From positions 310,001 to 374,000 of the forward strand of contig NZ_BRZA01000002.1 of the NCBI RefSeq assembly GCF_026012395.1: a DNA stretch of 64,000 bases, in the 5' to 3' direction. Position 1 is the stretch's first letter, and each line of letters starts with the position of its first letter. Below the pieces are notes generated by a model. The model was not told the DNA's origin. It made no database searches and was given only the letters and a program-made list of their open reading frames with translations. The position numbers were made by a program, and so were the translations under genes. Below, one piece after another: positions 37,995 through 47,639 of this stretch. The stretch is from Lysinibacillus piscis. Its GTDB lineage: Bacteria > Bacillota > Bacilli > Bacillales_A > Planococcaceae.

Positions 37995-39683
37995 TTAAAG
38001 TTTAAATTGTTGTAAAGTTGTTTGGAGATGTTGAGCATTGCTGCTTAACTCTTCGGCAACCGCATTAATTTGTTCCATCATGGCAACTTGCTCGTCTGTT
38101 GCTTCTGAAATCGTTGTGGCATCATCTGCTGAGGCACGAGTACCTGTGGCAATTTCTGCAACAGAAGCGGCAACTTCTTCGGCGCTGGCTGAAATTTGTT
38201 CGGATGTGGCTGAAATTTCTTCAATTTGTCCTGTAAATGTTTGAATTGATGTCGCAATGGAATAGAAATTATCGCCTGCCTGCTGCATTTTATGAACGCC
38301 TTCTTGCACAGATGTTAAGCCATCACCGACAGCTTGTGCTACATTTTGTGTATCCACTAAAATTTCTTGTGTTAATGTCACGATTTGACTAGCCGATTGG
38401 TTAGATTGTTCGGCTAACTTGCGAACTTCATCAGCTACGACCGCAAAGCCTTTTCCATGCTCGCCAGCTCGTGCCGCTTCAATGGCTGCATTCAAGGCAA
38501 GTAAGTTCGTTTGTTCTGTAATCATGGTGATGACTTTTGAAATTTCACCAATTTCTTCTGATTGCTTATTCAGCTTTTCTGTCATTGTGACAACTTGTTG
38601 CGTAGATGAAGAAATGACATCCATTTGTTGCTGTGCATTTGTAATAATACTACTTCCCTCTGTCGCTAATTGTGTCATTTCGACAGATTTATGATGCAGT
38701 GTTTGGGTAGCCTCCGCAATGCGTTGTACACCCGTTGCTGTTTCGTCCATTGCCACAGAGCTTTGCTGAGAGGCGCTGGCAGATGATGATAGACGACCAG
38801 ATGTTTCTTGTACACGCTTTGTAATATCGATGGTTGTCGATGTCACTTCCTCTGTACTAGCAAATAATTGCTCTGAAACAGCCGACAAATGTGAGGCATT
38901 GTCTTGTACTTTGAAAATAAGTGCAGATAGATTGCCTTTTAGTGTATTGACCGCTGTAGCAAGTGTGCTTATTTCATCCTTTGTTTTATGTTTAAGTTCC
39001 TCGATTGTTAGATCTCCTTGTGCCAACATATCTGCGGCATGAATGACTTTAAATAGTGGTTGAATAATATATTTTTTCACAAAATACATAAAATAGAAGC
39101 CAACGATGATACTTACAACGAGTAGCACAATAGAGACGATTATAGAAGAAAGGACAGTTTGATTAACCTTTTCTTCAATCACTTGAAGCTGCTTCTCATG
39201 ATAAGCTAAAAATTCTTTCGTTACGTCGAAAAATTCTTTATTATAACGAGTTACGTCTTGGTTTACATAGGATAGAGCCAACTCCATATGGCCTTTCTTA
39301 TGAGCCTCCAAAGCTTTGTCTGTACTTGATAACAAACCATCTTGAAGTGTTACTAATTGCGCTACTACATTTTTAGAATTCTCAGAACGAGCTTCGTTGG
39401 CCAATTGCTGAATCGTTTCAGGGAGCGTTTTATTATAGCGGTCTAACGCCTCCTTTGCTACTGTATCCTTATCGTTTAACATATAAGAACGTAAAAATAG
39501 ACCTTGTGATGCCAATTGTTGCTGTATTTTTAATGTGAGCTGTATTTGAACAACACGGTGGTCGAGCACTTCTTGTAAGTCATCTTGAACAGCTCTAAAT
39601 TGAAAAAATGCGATGGCGCTAGAAATGAATAGTAAACAGGTTAAGGAAATAAAGCCAAGATTTAATTTTCTGCGAACGGACAT
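37995..39683 (-). CDS. Methyl-accepting chemotaxis protein
   Basis: A 562-aa chemoreceptor: TM1 (residues ~10-30), a four-helix-bundle ligand-binding domain (~31-180, 4HB_MCP type), TM2 (~182-205, [25 protein letters not shown]), HAMP (~205-258) and a cytoplasmic signalling coiled coil. Its tip ([38 protein letters not shown]) is fully canonical for CheA/CheW contact. The ligand is unknown. It stands between secDF and the trp operon, a site without this gene in B. subtilis. GTAGGAACGC upstream is a moderate ribosome binding site. Confidence 0.95.
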   Translation of the reverse strand: MSVRRKLNLGFISLTCLLFISSAIAFFQFRAVQDDLQEVLDHRVVQIQLTLKIQQQLASQGLFLRSYMLNDKDTVAKEALDRYNKTLPETIQQLANEARSENSKNVVAQLVTLQDGLLSSTDKALEAHKKGHMELALSYVNQDVTRYNKEFFDVTKEFLAYHEKQLQVIEEKVNQTVLSSIIVSIVLLVVSIIVGFYFMYFVKKYIIQPLFKVIHAADMLAQGDLTIEELKHKTKDEISTLATAVNTLKGNLSALIFKVQDNASHLSAVSEQLFASTEEVTSTTIDITKRVQETSGRLSSSASASQQSSVAMDETATGVQRIAEATQTLHHKSVEMTQLATEGSSIITNAQQQMDVISSSTQQVVTMTEKLNKQSEEIGEISKVITMITEQTNLLALNAAIEAARAGEHGKGFAVVADEVRKLAEQSNQSASQIVTLTQEILVDTQNVAQAVGDGLTSVQEGVHKMQQAGDNFYSIATSIQTFTGQIEEISATSEQISASAEEVAASVAEIATGTRASADDATTISEATDEQVAMMEQINAVAEELSSNAQHLQTTLQQFKL

Positions 39684-39899
39684 AATGCGTTCCTACTTTC
39701 TGTCATAAAATGAATGTTTTGAATTTACTATAACTTGATATTTTTCAGTGGTCAATGTAGATATAGAGAGATTTTCTGAAAATCACCTGCGTTTTAGAAA
39801 AGATTTTTAAATGTTATATACCTAGCAATCGATTTTGTGATAATTGAAGATCTTTCCTTAAAATAATAAGCTAGTGAAAAATCTTTTTCTCAGAATTAA

Positions 39900-39928
39900 T
39901 TGACAATTTAGCTAATTTAGCATAGAAT
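39900..39928 (+). promoter_or_regulatory. Promoter of the trp operon
   Basis: TTGACA (39900-39905), a 17-nt spacer and TAGAAT (39923-39928) form a near-consensus sigma-A promoter at the right distance to start the T-box leader near 39935. Confidence 0.8.
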
Positions 39929-39934
39929 AATTCT

Positions 39935-40277
39935 AACTTTTTGTTCGATACAAGGTGTAGTGTTCAGGAGTGAGCCTAGCCTTAGAGCAGATGAGCTAAG
40001 CAGAGATGAGTATAGTAGAGAAATTGTTGAATAAGAGTAGTAGCATATGTGTGCAACAACAGAGAGTCAGTGGCAGGTGGAAACTGATTTGTAGCATATG
40101 TGAATGGACTTATGAGAGTTGCAATAATTTGCAAACGGCTAGCCTACGTTAAAGGGCGTATCTTACAAATAAACGTAAGATACATAAGTGAGAGCATCAT
40201 GCTCTAATTTGAGGTGGCAACGCGGTCATAATCGTCCTCTGCAATTAGGAAATTCCTAATTTGCAGAGGACTTTTTT
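39935..40277 (+). promoter_or_regulatory. T-box leader of the trp operon (tRNA-Trp sensing)
   Basis: The T-box core AGGTGGCAACGCGG is at 40213-40226. The terminator (arms GTCCTCTGCAA.. / ..TTGCAGAGGAC, T6) is at 40235-40277. Stem I shows AGAGAGTCAGTGGCAGGTGGAAACTGA near 40059-40087, and the specifier loop GTGAATGGAC has TGG (Trp) at 40105-40107. Control of trp genes by a T-box rather than by TRAP is common outside the B. subtilis group. The 39684-39899 part holds only A+T-rich sequence and the MCP upstream region. Confidence 0.92.
40235..40277 (+). terminator. T-box terminator of the trp leader
   Basis: Eleven-base-pair stem with an internally paired AATTAGGAAATTCCTAATT loop and TTTTTT; competes with the antiterminator formed with the T-box. 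Confidence 0.88.
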
Positions 40278-40289
40278 ATCTTGGTTCAG

Positions 40290-40430
40290 CAAATATTTTG
40301 TCTGTGCGAAAGCGAAGCGACAGCAACAAATGTTTTGTCTGTGCGAAAGCGAAGCGACAGCAACAAATATTTTGTCTGTGCGAAAGCGAAGCGACAGCAG
40401 CAAATGTTTTGTCTGTGCGAAAGCGAAGTG
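40290..40430. repeat. 37-nt tandem repeat, 3.8 copies, in the trpE leader
   Basis: Head-to-tail copies start at 40290, 40327, 40364 and 40401; the consensus begins CAAATRTTTTGTCTGTGCG and continues AAAGCGAAGCGACAGCAR. Copies alternate at one position (ATA/ATG) and are otherwise almost identical; the last is cut after 30 nt. The array lies inside an inverted repeat (TTTATCTTGGTTCAGCAAAT at about 40275-40294; the complementary arm at 40435-40454). As 37 is not a multiple of three, a fixed coding role is unlikely. Confidence 0.92.
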
Positions 40431-40500
40431 GGTAATTTGTTAAACCAAGATAAAAGCCTCAGCGTAATTGATTTTAAGATTTGAAAGGAGTTGGGGTGGA

Positions 40501-41808
40501 ATGCAATCGACGAGTTCAAGAACAAAAATGAAGACCATTAATGGAGATTCCTTGACACCTATTTTAATTTTTAGACGACTACAAGGACAATATAAGTTTT
40601 TACTTGAAAGTTCAGCGCAACACGAAGGGGCAGGACGCTATTCATTTATCGGAGCGAACCCAAGAAAGACATATAAAGGGATGGGCAACGAAATACAGGA
40701 ATATGTATATAAAACAGATTCGACTTATACACATAAGGGAGATTTACTTGCTTTACTGAAGCAAATGATGCCACGTATTTCTAACACGACACAAATTCCA
40801 TTCTCAGGAGGAGCTGTTGGCTATGTAAATCATTTGGCACAAGGAATAGCACATGATAGTGGACAATTGCCAAATATCCATTTTCATATTTATGAAACCA
40901 TCATTGTCTTTGACCATCTAACAGATGAAGTAACGATGATTTATACCAATATTGATGCTGAAAAGAAAGAGCCTGATTTGGAGGCATTAGCAGCGCAATT
41001 ACTTAAAGGTGATAATAGTGCTGAGCCAACATGGAGCTATCAACCTCTTCATGTAGGAAAAAAAGAGCCATTTGATGATGTACTGAAGGCAGAGAAAGCA
41101 GCTTTACATGGTGAAGCAACAAGAATCATTGTGTCCAATCGTTTTATCGCTGGGTTCCAAGGAGAGCCATTTGCTTTATATCGACAATTGCGCAAAAAAA
41201 ATCCTAGCTCTTATATGTATTATGTAGAGTTTGAGGAATATACAGTGATAGGGACAGCACCATCTAGCTTGATTCGCGTAAAGGGTGAGCGTGTGATTGC
41301 TACACCGACAGAAGGAGCATTTCCTCGCGGTACACAGCGCAGTGAGGATGTCATCAATGAACGAAAATTATATGAAAATGTAGAAATTCGCAATTCACAT
41401 ACCGTGTCCGTTTCTGCTATTCAACAAGAATTACAGTCGGTTTGCTTCAGAGATTCTATACAAGTGATTGAAGCAATGAAAATTGAACGTTCCAAACAGT
41501 TGCTTTATATGACATCAAGGGTAGAGGGGAAGCTATTACCCATGTTACATGCACTGGATGTGTTGGCGTCTGTCTTACCACCTTTTAATCAAGCAGACCC
41601 ATTGATAGAAGGCATTGGGGGAGCAATTGGCTTTGTTGGCTTTAATGGGCATCTTGATTTTGCATTAACAGGGCAGTCTATTGTCATTGACAAGGAAACG
41701 ATGCATCTACAGTCTGCTATAACAATGACAAAGCATACCAATATACAAAGAATTTTAAAGCAAATGGCAGAGCATGAGGCAAGATTTAAGCAGATATTTG
41801 AAAAATAA
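40501..41808 (+). CDS. trpE: TrpE-like anthranilate synthase component I lacking catalytic motifs
   Basis: About 435 aa, in the trpE position of the operon. The N-terminal regulatory domain is typical (GDSLTPILIF, FLLESSAQHEGAGRYSFIG), including the LLES tryptophan-feedback motif. The C-terminal chorismate-binding domain is recognisable (NPSSYMYYVEF, IGTAPSSLIRVKG, MKIERSKQLLYMTSRVEGKL, GGAIGFVGFNGHLDFAL). However, PIAGTRxRG reads PTEGAFPRG, the AEHxMLVDLxRND segment is replaced by NSHTVSVSAIQQE, GTVSGAPKxRAM is missing (about 20 residues deleted), and the AGAGIVxDSxPxxEYEE end is replaced. No stop or frameshift interrupts it. It is probably a pseudoenzyme or has lost activity. ATG 40501 follows AAAGGAG. 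Confidence 0.8.
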   Translation: MQSTSSRTKMKTINGDSLTPILIFRRLQGQYKFLLESSAQHEGAGRYSFIGANPRKTYKGMGNEIQEYVYKTDSTYTHKGDLLALLKQMMPRISNTTQIPFSGGAVGYVNHLAQGIAHDSGQLPNIHFHIYETIIVFDHLTDEVTMIYTNIDAEKKEPDLEALAAQLLKGDNSAEPTWSYQPLHVGKKEPFDDVLKAEKAALHGEATRIIVSNRFIAGFQGEPFALYRQLRKKNPSSYMYYVEFEEYTVIGTAPSSLIRVKGERVIATPTEGAFPRGTQRSEDVINERKLYENVEIRNSHTVSVSAIQQELQSVCFRDSIQVIEAMKIERSKQLLYMTSRVEGKLLPMLHALDVLASVLPPFNQADPLIEGIGGAIGFVGFNGHLDFALTGQSIVIDKETMHLQSAITMTKHTNIQRILKQMAEHEARFKQIFEK

Positions 41809-41822
41809 GGAGGCTAATGTGC

Positions 41823-42854
41823 GTGGACGCAATCTATCAAAAAGTACAGCAGCATGAGCATTTAATGTATGAAGAAATGCTGCAAGTAGCAGAATGGATG
41901 TTTCAAGAGGAAACACCGAAGGAAGATATCGGTCGTTTTTTAACGGCGTTAGCAGCGAAAGGTGAAACAGCCCATGAGGTGGCAGCACTCGCTACAGTGA
42001 TGCGGTCATTTGCATTGCATGTTCCTGCAGTTGAAGGGGTTTATATGGATAACTGTGGTACAGGTGGTGATGGACTGAACACGTTTAATATTAGTACAGC
42101 TTCTGCTTTTGTATTAGCAGGGGCAGGCGTTAAAATGGCAAAGCACGGCAATCGTAAAATTTCTTCCTCATCAGGTAGTACAGATGTATTAGAGGCACTT
42201 GGTATTCACACCAATATTACGGTTGAACAAACGGTTGAATTATTAGAGCAAGAAGGTATCGCCTTTTTATATGCACCCAATGTCCATCCAAAATTGAAGC
42301 GTATTGGTGAAGTGAGGCGTGCGCTTGGCAAACCGACTATTTTTAATCTTGTCGGACCATTGACAAACCCTGTTCCGTTGTCCACACAATTTACAGGGAT
42401 TAGTCGTCCACAATTTGTGATGGAGTATGCCTCTGTTTTACAAATGCTTGGACGTGAGCGAGCAATGGTGGTTTCAGGACCACAAGGCTTAGATGAAGCA
42501 TCATTGGCTGGTCAAAATACATTTGTTTTAGTCGATAAAGGAGACCTCATTCCATTTTCCTTAACGGCAGAGGATGCGGGATTAGCCTATGCACCATTAG
42601 AGGCTATTCGTGGTGGTGATGCGGTAGAAAATGCGGCGATTATGCGTAGACTTTTAGCTGGTGAGCGCAGTGCTTATTTTGATACGGTGTTGTTAAACGT
42701 AGGAATCGGTTTATTTAGCTATGGGAAGGTAGAAACGGTAAAAGAAGGTGTCGAAATGGCAAAGGACAGTATTTTAAGTGGGCGTGCTTTACAAAAACTA
42801 GAGGCGGTTGCTGCATATAGTGAAAAAATTAAAAAAGTGGAGGTGGAGCAATGA
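41823..42854 (+). CDS. trpD: Anthranilate phosphoribosyltransferase
   Basis: Joins anthranilate and PRPP. About 343 aa with the canonical MDNCGTGGDGLNTFNISTASAFVLAG (PRPP-binding GTGGD), KHGNRKISSSSGSTDVLEALG and the later NLVGPLTNP. AAGGAGG at 41807-41813 is too close to ATG 41817 (3 nt) and fits GTG 41823 (9 nt). Unlike its neighbour trpE it keeps all family motifs. Its stop overlaps trpC (ATGA). Confidence 0.97.
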   Translation: MDAIYQKVQQHEHLMYEEMLQVAEWMFQEETPKEDIGRFLTALAAKGETAHEVAALATVMRSFALHVPAVEGVYMDNCGTGGDGLNTFNISTASAFVLAGAGVKMAKHGNRKISSSSGSTDVLEALGIHTNITVEQTVELLEQEGIAFLYAPNVHPKLKRIGEVRRALGKPTIFNLVGPLTNPVPLSTQFTGISRPQFVMEYASVLQMLGRERAMVVSGPQGLDEASLAGQNTFVLVDKGDLIPFSLTAEDAGLAYAPLEAIRGGDAVENAAIMRRLLAGERSAYFDTVLLNVGIGLFSYGKVETVKEGVEMAKDSILSGRALQKLEAVAAYSEKIKKVEVEQ

Positions 42855-43642
42855 CGATTTTAACGAAAATTTTAGCACAAAAAAAAATAGAAGTGGCGGC
42901 ATTGTTAGAACAGCCTGATCCACTAGCACATTTTACAGCAACGGTACGTCCCTCTTTATTTGAACGATTACGACAAAGTGAGACATTGCAAGTGATTGCT
43001 GAAATGAAGCGTGCCTCGCCATCCAAAGGGTTAATTGCTGAAGGAGCAAATCCTGTGGCACAGGCTAGCATTTATGAGCAAGCAGGAGCAGCCGCTATTT
43101 CAGTATTAACCGATACAAAATTTTTTCAAGGGTCTTTTGCAGATTTAGCAGCAGTTGCAGAAGCAGTAGATACGCCCTTACTTTGCAAAGATTTTATGAT
43201 TGATCGTATTCAAATACGCTTTGCGAAAGCATCAGGTGCGTCCATTATTTTATTAATCGTAGCAGCCTTAACAGATGAGGCATTACGAGATTTATATCAT
43301 TATGCGACGAATTTAGGCTTGGAAGTTTTAGTAGAGGTACATGATGTAGAGGAATTGCAGCGAGCATTAGCGGTGAATGCAAAATTAATCGGTGTTAATA
43401 ACCGTGATTTACGAACGTTTGAAGTGAGCCTAGAGCGCACAAGTGAAATAGCAGCGGCTTTTCCATTTGCTGAGGAGCGAGTACTGATTAGTGAAAGTGG
43501 TATTTGGACAACAGAAGATGCGCAAGTTGTGGCATCAGTGGGAGCAAGCGCAGTTCTTGTTGGGGAATCATTAATGCGTAGCGGTGATGCAGGCGCAGCA
43601 TTAACAGCGTTACAGGTGAAAAAGGTAGGGACAGCGGTATGA
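42851..43642 (+). CDS. trpC: Indole-3-glycerol phosphate synthase
   Basis: A TIM-barrel enzyme of 263 aa: the N-terminal MTILTKILAQKKIEVAAL, catalytic EMKRASPSKG, LTDTKFFQGS, LCKDFMIDRIQI, LIGVNNRDLRTFEVS and SESGIWT. The order of motifs and length are normal. The ATG overlaps the trpD stop by four bases, and trpF starts by overlapping its own stop, so the operon is tightly coupled. Confidence 0.98.
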   Translation: MTILTKILAQKKIEVAALLEQPDPLAHFTATVRPSLFERLRQSETLQVIAEMKRASPSKGLIAEGANPVAQASIYEQAGAAAISVLTDTKFFQGSFADLAAVAEAVDTPLLCKDFMIDRIQIRFAKASGASIILLIVAALTDEALRDLYHYATNLGLEVLVEVHDVEELQRALAVNAKLIGVNNRDLRTFEVSLERTSEIAAAFPFAEERVLISESGIWTTEDAQVVASVGASAVLVGESLMRSGDAGAALTALQVKKVGTAV

Positions 43643-44253
43643 CAAAGGTCAAAATTTGTGGTTTAAAGGAAGTACAACATGTGGAAGCGGCTGTGCAAGC
43701 AGGTGCAGATGCAATTGGCTTCGTCTTTGCACCGAGTAAACGACAAGTATCAATAGAGCAAGCACGGCAATTAGCTAAGCATGTACCAGAGGGCGTATTG
43801 AAAATTGGTGTTTTTGTCAATCCAGAGCCAGCCATTTTACGTGAAGCAGTAGAAACAGTTGGCTTAGATTATGTGCAATATCATGGAGAGGAAACACCTG
43901 ACTTTATTCATAGGCAAGGTTATCCAGCAATTAAAGCATTATCTGTAAGAAGTGTGGAGGATGTACAAGCGGCTACAAATTACGAGGTTGGTTATTATTT
44001 ATTTGATGCACCTGGTACAGACTTTAAAGGCGGTAGTGGGCATACATTTGATTGGACATTACTTGAATCAGTAGGCATTGCGAAAAGTCGATTAATTTTA
44101 GCGGGTGGCTTAAATGTTGACAATATTGAAGAAGCCATTGCCCTTGTATCACCTTGGATGGTGGATGTATCAAGTGGTGTGGAATCAGATGGTGTCAAGG
44201 ATAGTGAGAAAATTCAAGCATTTTTACAACGAGCGAAAAGAGGGAAAGCCTAA
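43639..44253 (+). CDS. trpF: Phosphoribosylanthranilate isomerase
   Basis: A TIM-barrel Amadori isomerase of 204 aa: KICGLKE (catalytic Cys in the N-terminal strand), [40 protein letters not shown] (catalytic Asp) and [19 protein letters not shown]. Overlaps trpC by ATGA and trpB by TAATG. Confidence 0.98.
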   Translation: MTKVKICGLKEVQHVEAAVQAGADAIGFVFAPSKRQVSIEQARQLAKHVPEGVLKIGVFVNPEPAILREAVETVGLDYVQYHGEETPDFIHRQGYPAIKALSVRSVEDVQAATNYEVGYYLFDAPGTDFKGGSGHTFDWTLLESVGIAKSRLILAGGLNVDNIEEAIALVSPWMVDVSSGVESDGVKDSEKIQAFLQRAKRGKA

Positions 44254-45464
44254 TGACACAGTCAATTGCAAATAGTGTCCCGACAACAGGAGGGCGTTAT
44301 GGACGATTTGGTGGACAATTTGTACCAGAAACATTAATGACCGCATTAATCGAATTAGAAACAGCGTATGAGGAAGCGATACAGGATTCTGCATTTACAG
44401 AGGAATTAGCCTACTATTTAAAGGATTATGTAGGGCGAGAAACACCGCTTTATTACGCAGAAAATTTAACGAAAACAATAGGTGGGGCGAAAATTTATTT
44501 AAAGCGTGAAGATTTAAATCATACAGGCGCACATAAAATCAACAATGCGATTGGACAGGCATTGCTCGCAAAACGCATGGGCAAAACGAAAGTTGTCGCT
44601 GAAACAGGTGCAGGACAGCACGGTGTAGCAACAGCAACAGCCTGTGCCTTATTAAATTTAGAATGTGTTGTTTTTATGGGTGCAGAGGATATTAAACGTC
44701 AGCAATTAAATGTTTTTCGAATGGAACTGCTTGGGGCAAAGGTAGAGTCGGTGGAATCAGGCTCCAAGACATTAAAGGACGCGTGTAATGCAGCACTTCG
44801 CTATTGGGTGACAAATGTGGAGGATACGCACTATATTTTAGGCTCTGCATTAGGTCCACATCCATTCCCAAAAATTGTGCGCGACTTCCAGCGAGTGATT
44901 GGCGTGGAAACAAGAAGGCAAATTGTAGAGAAAGAGGGACGTTTGCCAAATGCGGTAGTAGCCTGTATTGGTGGTGGGAGTAATGCGATTGGTATGTTCC
45001 ATCCATTTGTGGACGATGAAGAGGTAGCGTTATACGGTGTAGAGGCAGCAGGAGCAGGCCTTGAGACAGGCAAGCATGCAGCAGCGATTGCTGGTGGCAA
45101 GCTTGGTGTTTTACATGGTGCGTATATGTATTTACTACAGGACGAAAATGGCTTTGTACAGGAGGCGCATTCTATCTCTGCTGGGCTTGATTATCCAGGA
45201 AAAGGACCTGAACATTGCTATTTGCATGATATTGGACGTGTGACATTTGAATCGATTACAGATGATGAAGCATTAGAGGGCTTACAGCTATTATGCCGTA
45301 CAGAGGGTATATTACCTGCATTGGAAAGTGCACATGCCATTGCCTATACGGCGAAATTGGCGAAAACGATGGCTGCTGATGAAGTGATTGTTGTTTGCTT
45401 ATCCGGTCGTGGTGATAAAGATGTACATACAGTACGTCAAGTACTAGGAGGGGATAAGGCATGA
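44253..45464 (+). CDS. trpB: Tryptophan synthase beta chain
   Basis: PLP enzyme making tryptophan from indole and serine. 403 aa with [16 protein letters not shown] at the N-terminus, the PLP lysine in [44 protein letters not shown] (phosphate loop), [16 protein letters not shown] and LSGRGDKDV near the end. This is the TrpB1 type that pairs with TrpA. Overlaps both neighbours. Confidence 0.98.
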   Translation: MTQSIANSVPTTGGRYGRFGGQFVPETLMTALIELETAYEEAIQDSAFTEELAYYLKDYVGRETPLYYAENLTKTIGGAKIYLKREDLNHTGAHKINNAIGQALLAKRMGKTKVVAETGAGQHGVATATACALLNLECVVFMGAEDIKRQQLNVFRMELLGAKVESVESGSKTLKDACNAALRYWVTNVEDTHYILGSALGPHPFPKIVRDFQRVIGVETRRQIVEKEGRLPNAVVACIGGGSNAIGMFHPFVDDEEVALYGVEAAGAGLETGKHAAAIAGGKLGVLHGAYMYLLQDENGFVQEAHSISAGLDYPGKGPEHCYLHDIGRVTFESITDDEALEGLQLLCRTEGILPALESAHAIAYTAKLAKTMAADEVIVVCLSGRGDKDVHTVRQVLGGDKA

Positions 45465-46228
45465 CAACATTACAGCAGGCAATTGAACAAGTGAACGATG
45501 CGGGACAAAAAGCATTTGTACCATATATTATGGCTGGTGATGGTGGACTTGCAACAGTAAAGCCAACCATCTTACAGTTACAGGCATTAGGCGTTACAGC
45601 GATTGAAGTAGGGATTCCCTTTACAGACCCTGTGGCAGATGGCCCGACAATTGAACAAGCAGGTGAGCGAGCGCTAGCGGCAGGTGTCAATTTACGCAAT
45701 GTTTTAGCGGAGCTAGCTTCTTTTCGAGAGGAGATTACGGTACCACTTGTTATCATGACCTATTTTAATCCTGTATTAGCCTATGGATTGGAGGCATTTG
45801 CGCAAAGCTGTGAGGCAGGTGGTGTCAAAGGCTTAATTGTTCCTGATGTGCCACTGGAGGAAAGTGCTATTTTACGAGAGGTATTAAATCCATATGGTGT
45901 AGCTATTGTGCAGCTCGTGTCATTGACAAGTCCGCCAGAGCGTATTGCTCGCATCGCCGCAGCAAGTCAGGGCTTTGTCTATGCCGTAACGGTCAATGGC
46001 ATTACAGGAGCTCGTGCTAGCTTTGCTAATGATTTAGATCACCATTTTGCACAGCTTTGTGAGGCAAGTGCCATTCCTGTGTTAGCGGGCTTTGGTATTT
46101 CAACGCCAGCGCAAGTTGTTAGCATGGGTGCGCTAGCTAATGGCGTTATTGTGGGGAGTGCGATTGTGACGGCTTTACACAATGGCGATAGTCAAACAAT
46201 AGAGGATTTAGTAGCCGCTTCGAGATAA
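45461..46228 (+). CDS. trpA: Tryptophan synthase alpha chain
   Basis: A TIM-barrel lyase of 255 aa that releases indole from indole-3-glycerol phosphate. [20 protein letters not shown] (catalytic Glu and Asp region), [26 protein letters not shown] and [10 protein letters not shown] are all present. Last gene of the operon, followed by a strong terminator. A decayed copy of its last ~40 codons lies 0.9 kb downstream at 47060-47170. Confidence 0.98.
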   Translation: MTTLQQAIEQVNDAGQKAFVPYIMAGDGGLATVKPTILQLQALGVTAIEVGIPFTDPVADGPTIEQAGERALAAGVNLRNVLAELASFREEITVPLVIMTYFNPVLAYGLEAFAQSCEAGGVKGLIVPDVPLEESAILREVLNPYGVAIVQLVSLTSPPERIARIAAASQGFVYAVTVNGITGARASFANDLDHHFAQLCEASAIPVLAGFGISTPAQVVSMGALANGVIVGSAIVTALHNGDSQTIEDLVAASR

Positions 46229-46236
46229 AGTGACAT

Positions 46237-46288
46237 AAAACAACAGGCTGTAGATACAAAATTCGATGTATCTACAGCCTGCTGTTTT
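46237..46288. terminator. Bidirectional terminator after trpA
   Basis: A 20-bp stem (AAAACAACAGGCTGTAGATA and its complement) shared by the trp operon and the convergent secreted-protein gene. Confidence 0.9.
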
Positions 46289-46303
46289 ACTATGAATTTG
46301 CTA

Positions 46304-46909
46304 TTAGTAGACAATGCCAGTTGAAGAACAATTGAATTGTACAGCAATATTTTTAGATTCAGAAACACCATTATAAGTGAACTTTCCGCCAATGTCGATA
46401 AGAAATGTTCTACCACCTTCTATCATATTTGCCGTATAGGCTAGTTGTGCCCATGTACCTTTATTAGCCGAGAAAGTTAATGAGTTAATGGTTGGAGAAA
46501 ATACTTGTCTACCCTCACTAAGAATTGTATTGAAAGAACCATTAACAGTTATAATGACTGACACACCTGCTAAATATTTAGTAACTGTTTTACTTCCAGA
46601 AGTTGTGGCAAAAGGTGAAACCATATTTTTATCATTCGGGACAGCAACCCATTTTTGTGTAGCCATATCTGTTACTATTTTTTTGAATTCATCTGGTGTC
46701 TTCCAATCTTCAACTGTAAATTCTTCTATTGATGAAATTTCCAAATATGTTTCATACTTGTCATTCGTCTCTTGAACGATGGAAACATATTTTTGATAAT
46801 ATGCTTCTTTTTCTGTCTGTGTTAACTCCGCTACTGATGCCTTTCCTGTCATTCCGAATACAACGAATATTGCAAATAATGCTGTGAGGACTGCTCCTAT
46901 CTTTTTCAT
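46304..46909 (-). CDS. Secreted protein of unknown function
   Basis: A 201-aa protein with a clear Sec signal peptide (MKKIGAVLTALFAIFVVFGMTGKASVA, probable cleavage after ASVA). The mature part has a helical segment (residues ~30-90) and a beta-rich, Ser/Thr-rich C-terminal half ending SSTGIVY. I do not recognise the family. AGGAGCG before the ATG on the minus strand supports the start. It lies convergent to trpA at the border of a region of gene fragments, so it is probably accessory. Confidence 0.75.
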   Translation of the reverse strand: MKKIGAVLTALFAIFVVFGMTGKASVAELTQTEKEAYYQKYVSIVQETNDKYETYLEISSIEEFTVEDWKTPDEFKKIVTDMATQKWVAVPNDKNMVSPFATTSGSKTVTKYLAGVSVIITVNGSFNTILSEGRQVFSPTINSLTFSANKGTWAQLAYTANMIEGGRTFLIDIGGKFTYNGVSESKNIAVQFNCSSTGIVY

Positions 46910-47059
46910 AATAATCGCTCCTTTTTGCTATTTTTAAGGAATTATGTAATCCATTAGTATTATGATAACACAATGATTAAATAAAGAGGTTATTTTTTCC
47001 AACAAATTTCGACAAAAACAATCTTTTTAAGTATTTTTTAGTATGTGGAAGGTCAAAGC

Positions 47060-47170
47060 ATGACAGATTTTAATATTCCCATACCAACGCAAGTTGTCGT
47101 AGGAGGTGCTATTGTAACAACTTTATACAATGGTAATAATCAAATAATAGAGGCTTTTTTGTGGTGTTGA
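47060..47170 (+). pseudogene. Decayed copy of the trpA 3' end
   Basis: The frame 47060-47170 reads ..IPIPTQVVVGGAIVTTLYNGNNQIIEAFLW.., which aligns with the TrpA C-terminus ([32 protein letters not shown]) with about eight residues deleted. The similarity is visible at DNA level too (ACGCAAGTTGT, GCTATTGTAACAACTTTA, AATCAAATAATAGAGG). About the last 35 codons are represented and the copy stops where an ABC-ATPase fragment begins. No ribosome binding site is evident. Confidence 0.8.
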
Positions 47171-47585
47171 AAAACAAAAACGTGTGAAGTTAATAATGAA
47201 GAAAAAAGAAGAAGGTAAACTGATTATTATCGCTTCACATTTATTAGATAATCTTGAGAAATATGCAGCTCGTATTTTCTTATTTAAAGAAGGGAAGCTA
47301 ATTGATGTTAATGCCATTGTCGATGGATTTAGTGAGTCCACTTTGACGACAGTGCGTGTGAAAAATATGCCAGAGCCTGTGCAATCGGCATTCCAAAGTC
47401 GTTATCCAGCTATTCAAGTACAGACGCTGGTGAATGGCATGACATTGCTAACACTAGAACAAAAGGACACGGCTACATTAAGCGAGCTGACGACTTATTT
47501 AGCAGATTGTCAGCTACATGAATTTTCATTTGGCAAAGTAACGTTAAATGATTTATATGCAATGTATTATCATGAGGTTGTGTAA
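47160..47585 (+). pseudogene. C-terminal fragment of an ABC transporter ATPase
   Basis: From about 47163 the frame reads GVEKQKRVKLIMKKKEEGKLIIIASHLLDNLEKYAARIFLFKEGKL, the H-loop and following part of an ABC ATPase, continuing to a ~85-residue C-terminal extension that ends ..LNDLYAMYYHEVV. Walker A, Q-loop, signature and Walker B are absent. A GTG at 47184 could start a 133-aa product, but without the nucleotide site it cannot act as an ATPase. It begins where the trpA remnant ends, so the two were joined by deletion. A perfect terminator follows. Confidence 0.8.
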
Positions 47586-47617
47586 AAAGCTGAAAGGGCG
47601 CGCCCTTTCAGCTTTTT
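47584..47617. terminator. Perfect palindromic terminator
   Basis: A 34-nt perfect palindrome (AAAAAGCTGAAAGGGCGCG..) closes the ABC-ATPase remnant and may serve the minus-strand gene at 47640-47876. Confidence 0.9.
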
Positions 47618-47639
47618 GTATAATACGATTTGAATTTTA

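Noticed and set aside
40290..40430. CRISPR-like array
   Set aside because: The 37-nt units touch each other with no unique spacers, and no cas genes are present. It is a plain tandem repeat.
40261..40484. Repeat-encoded peptide in the trp leader
   Set aside because: All frames stay open only because the 37-nt unit lacks stops; the frame rotates with each copy, there is no RBS, and nothing resembles a Trp-rich leader peptide.
47184..47585. Intact regulatory gene
   Set aside because: The sequence is clearly the C-terminal part of an ABC ATPase without Walker A, signature or Walker B; treated as a remnant.
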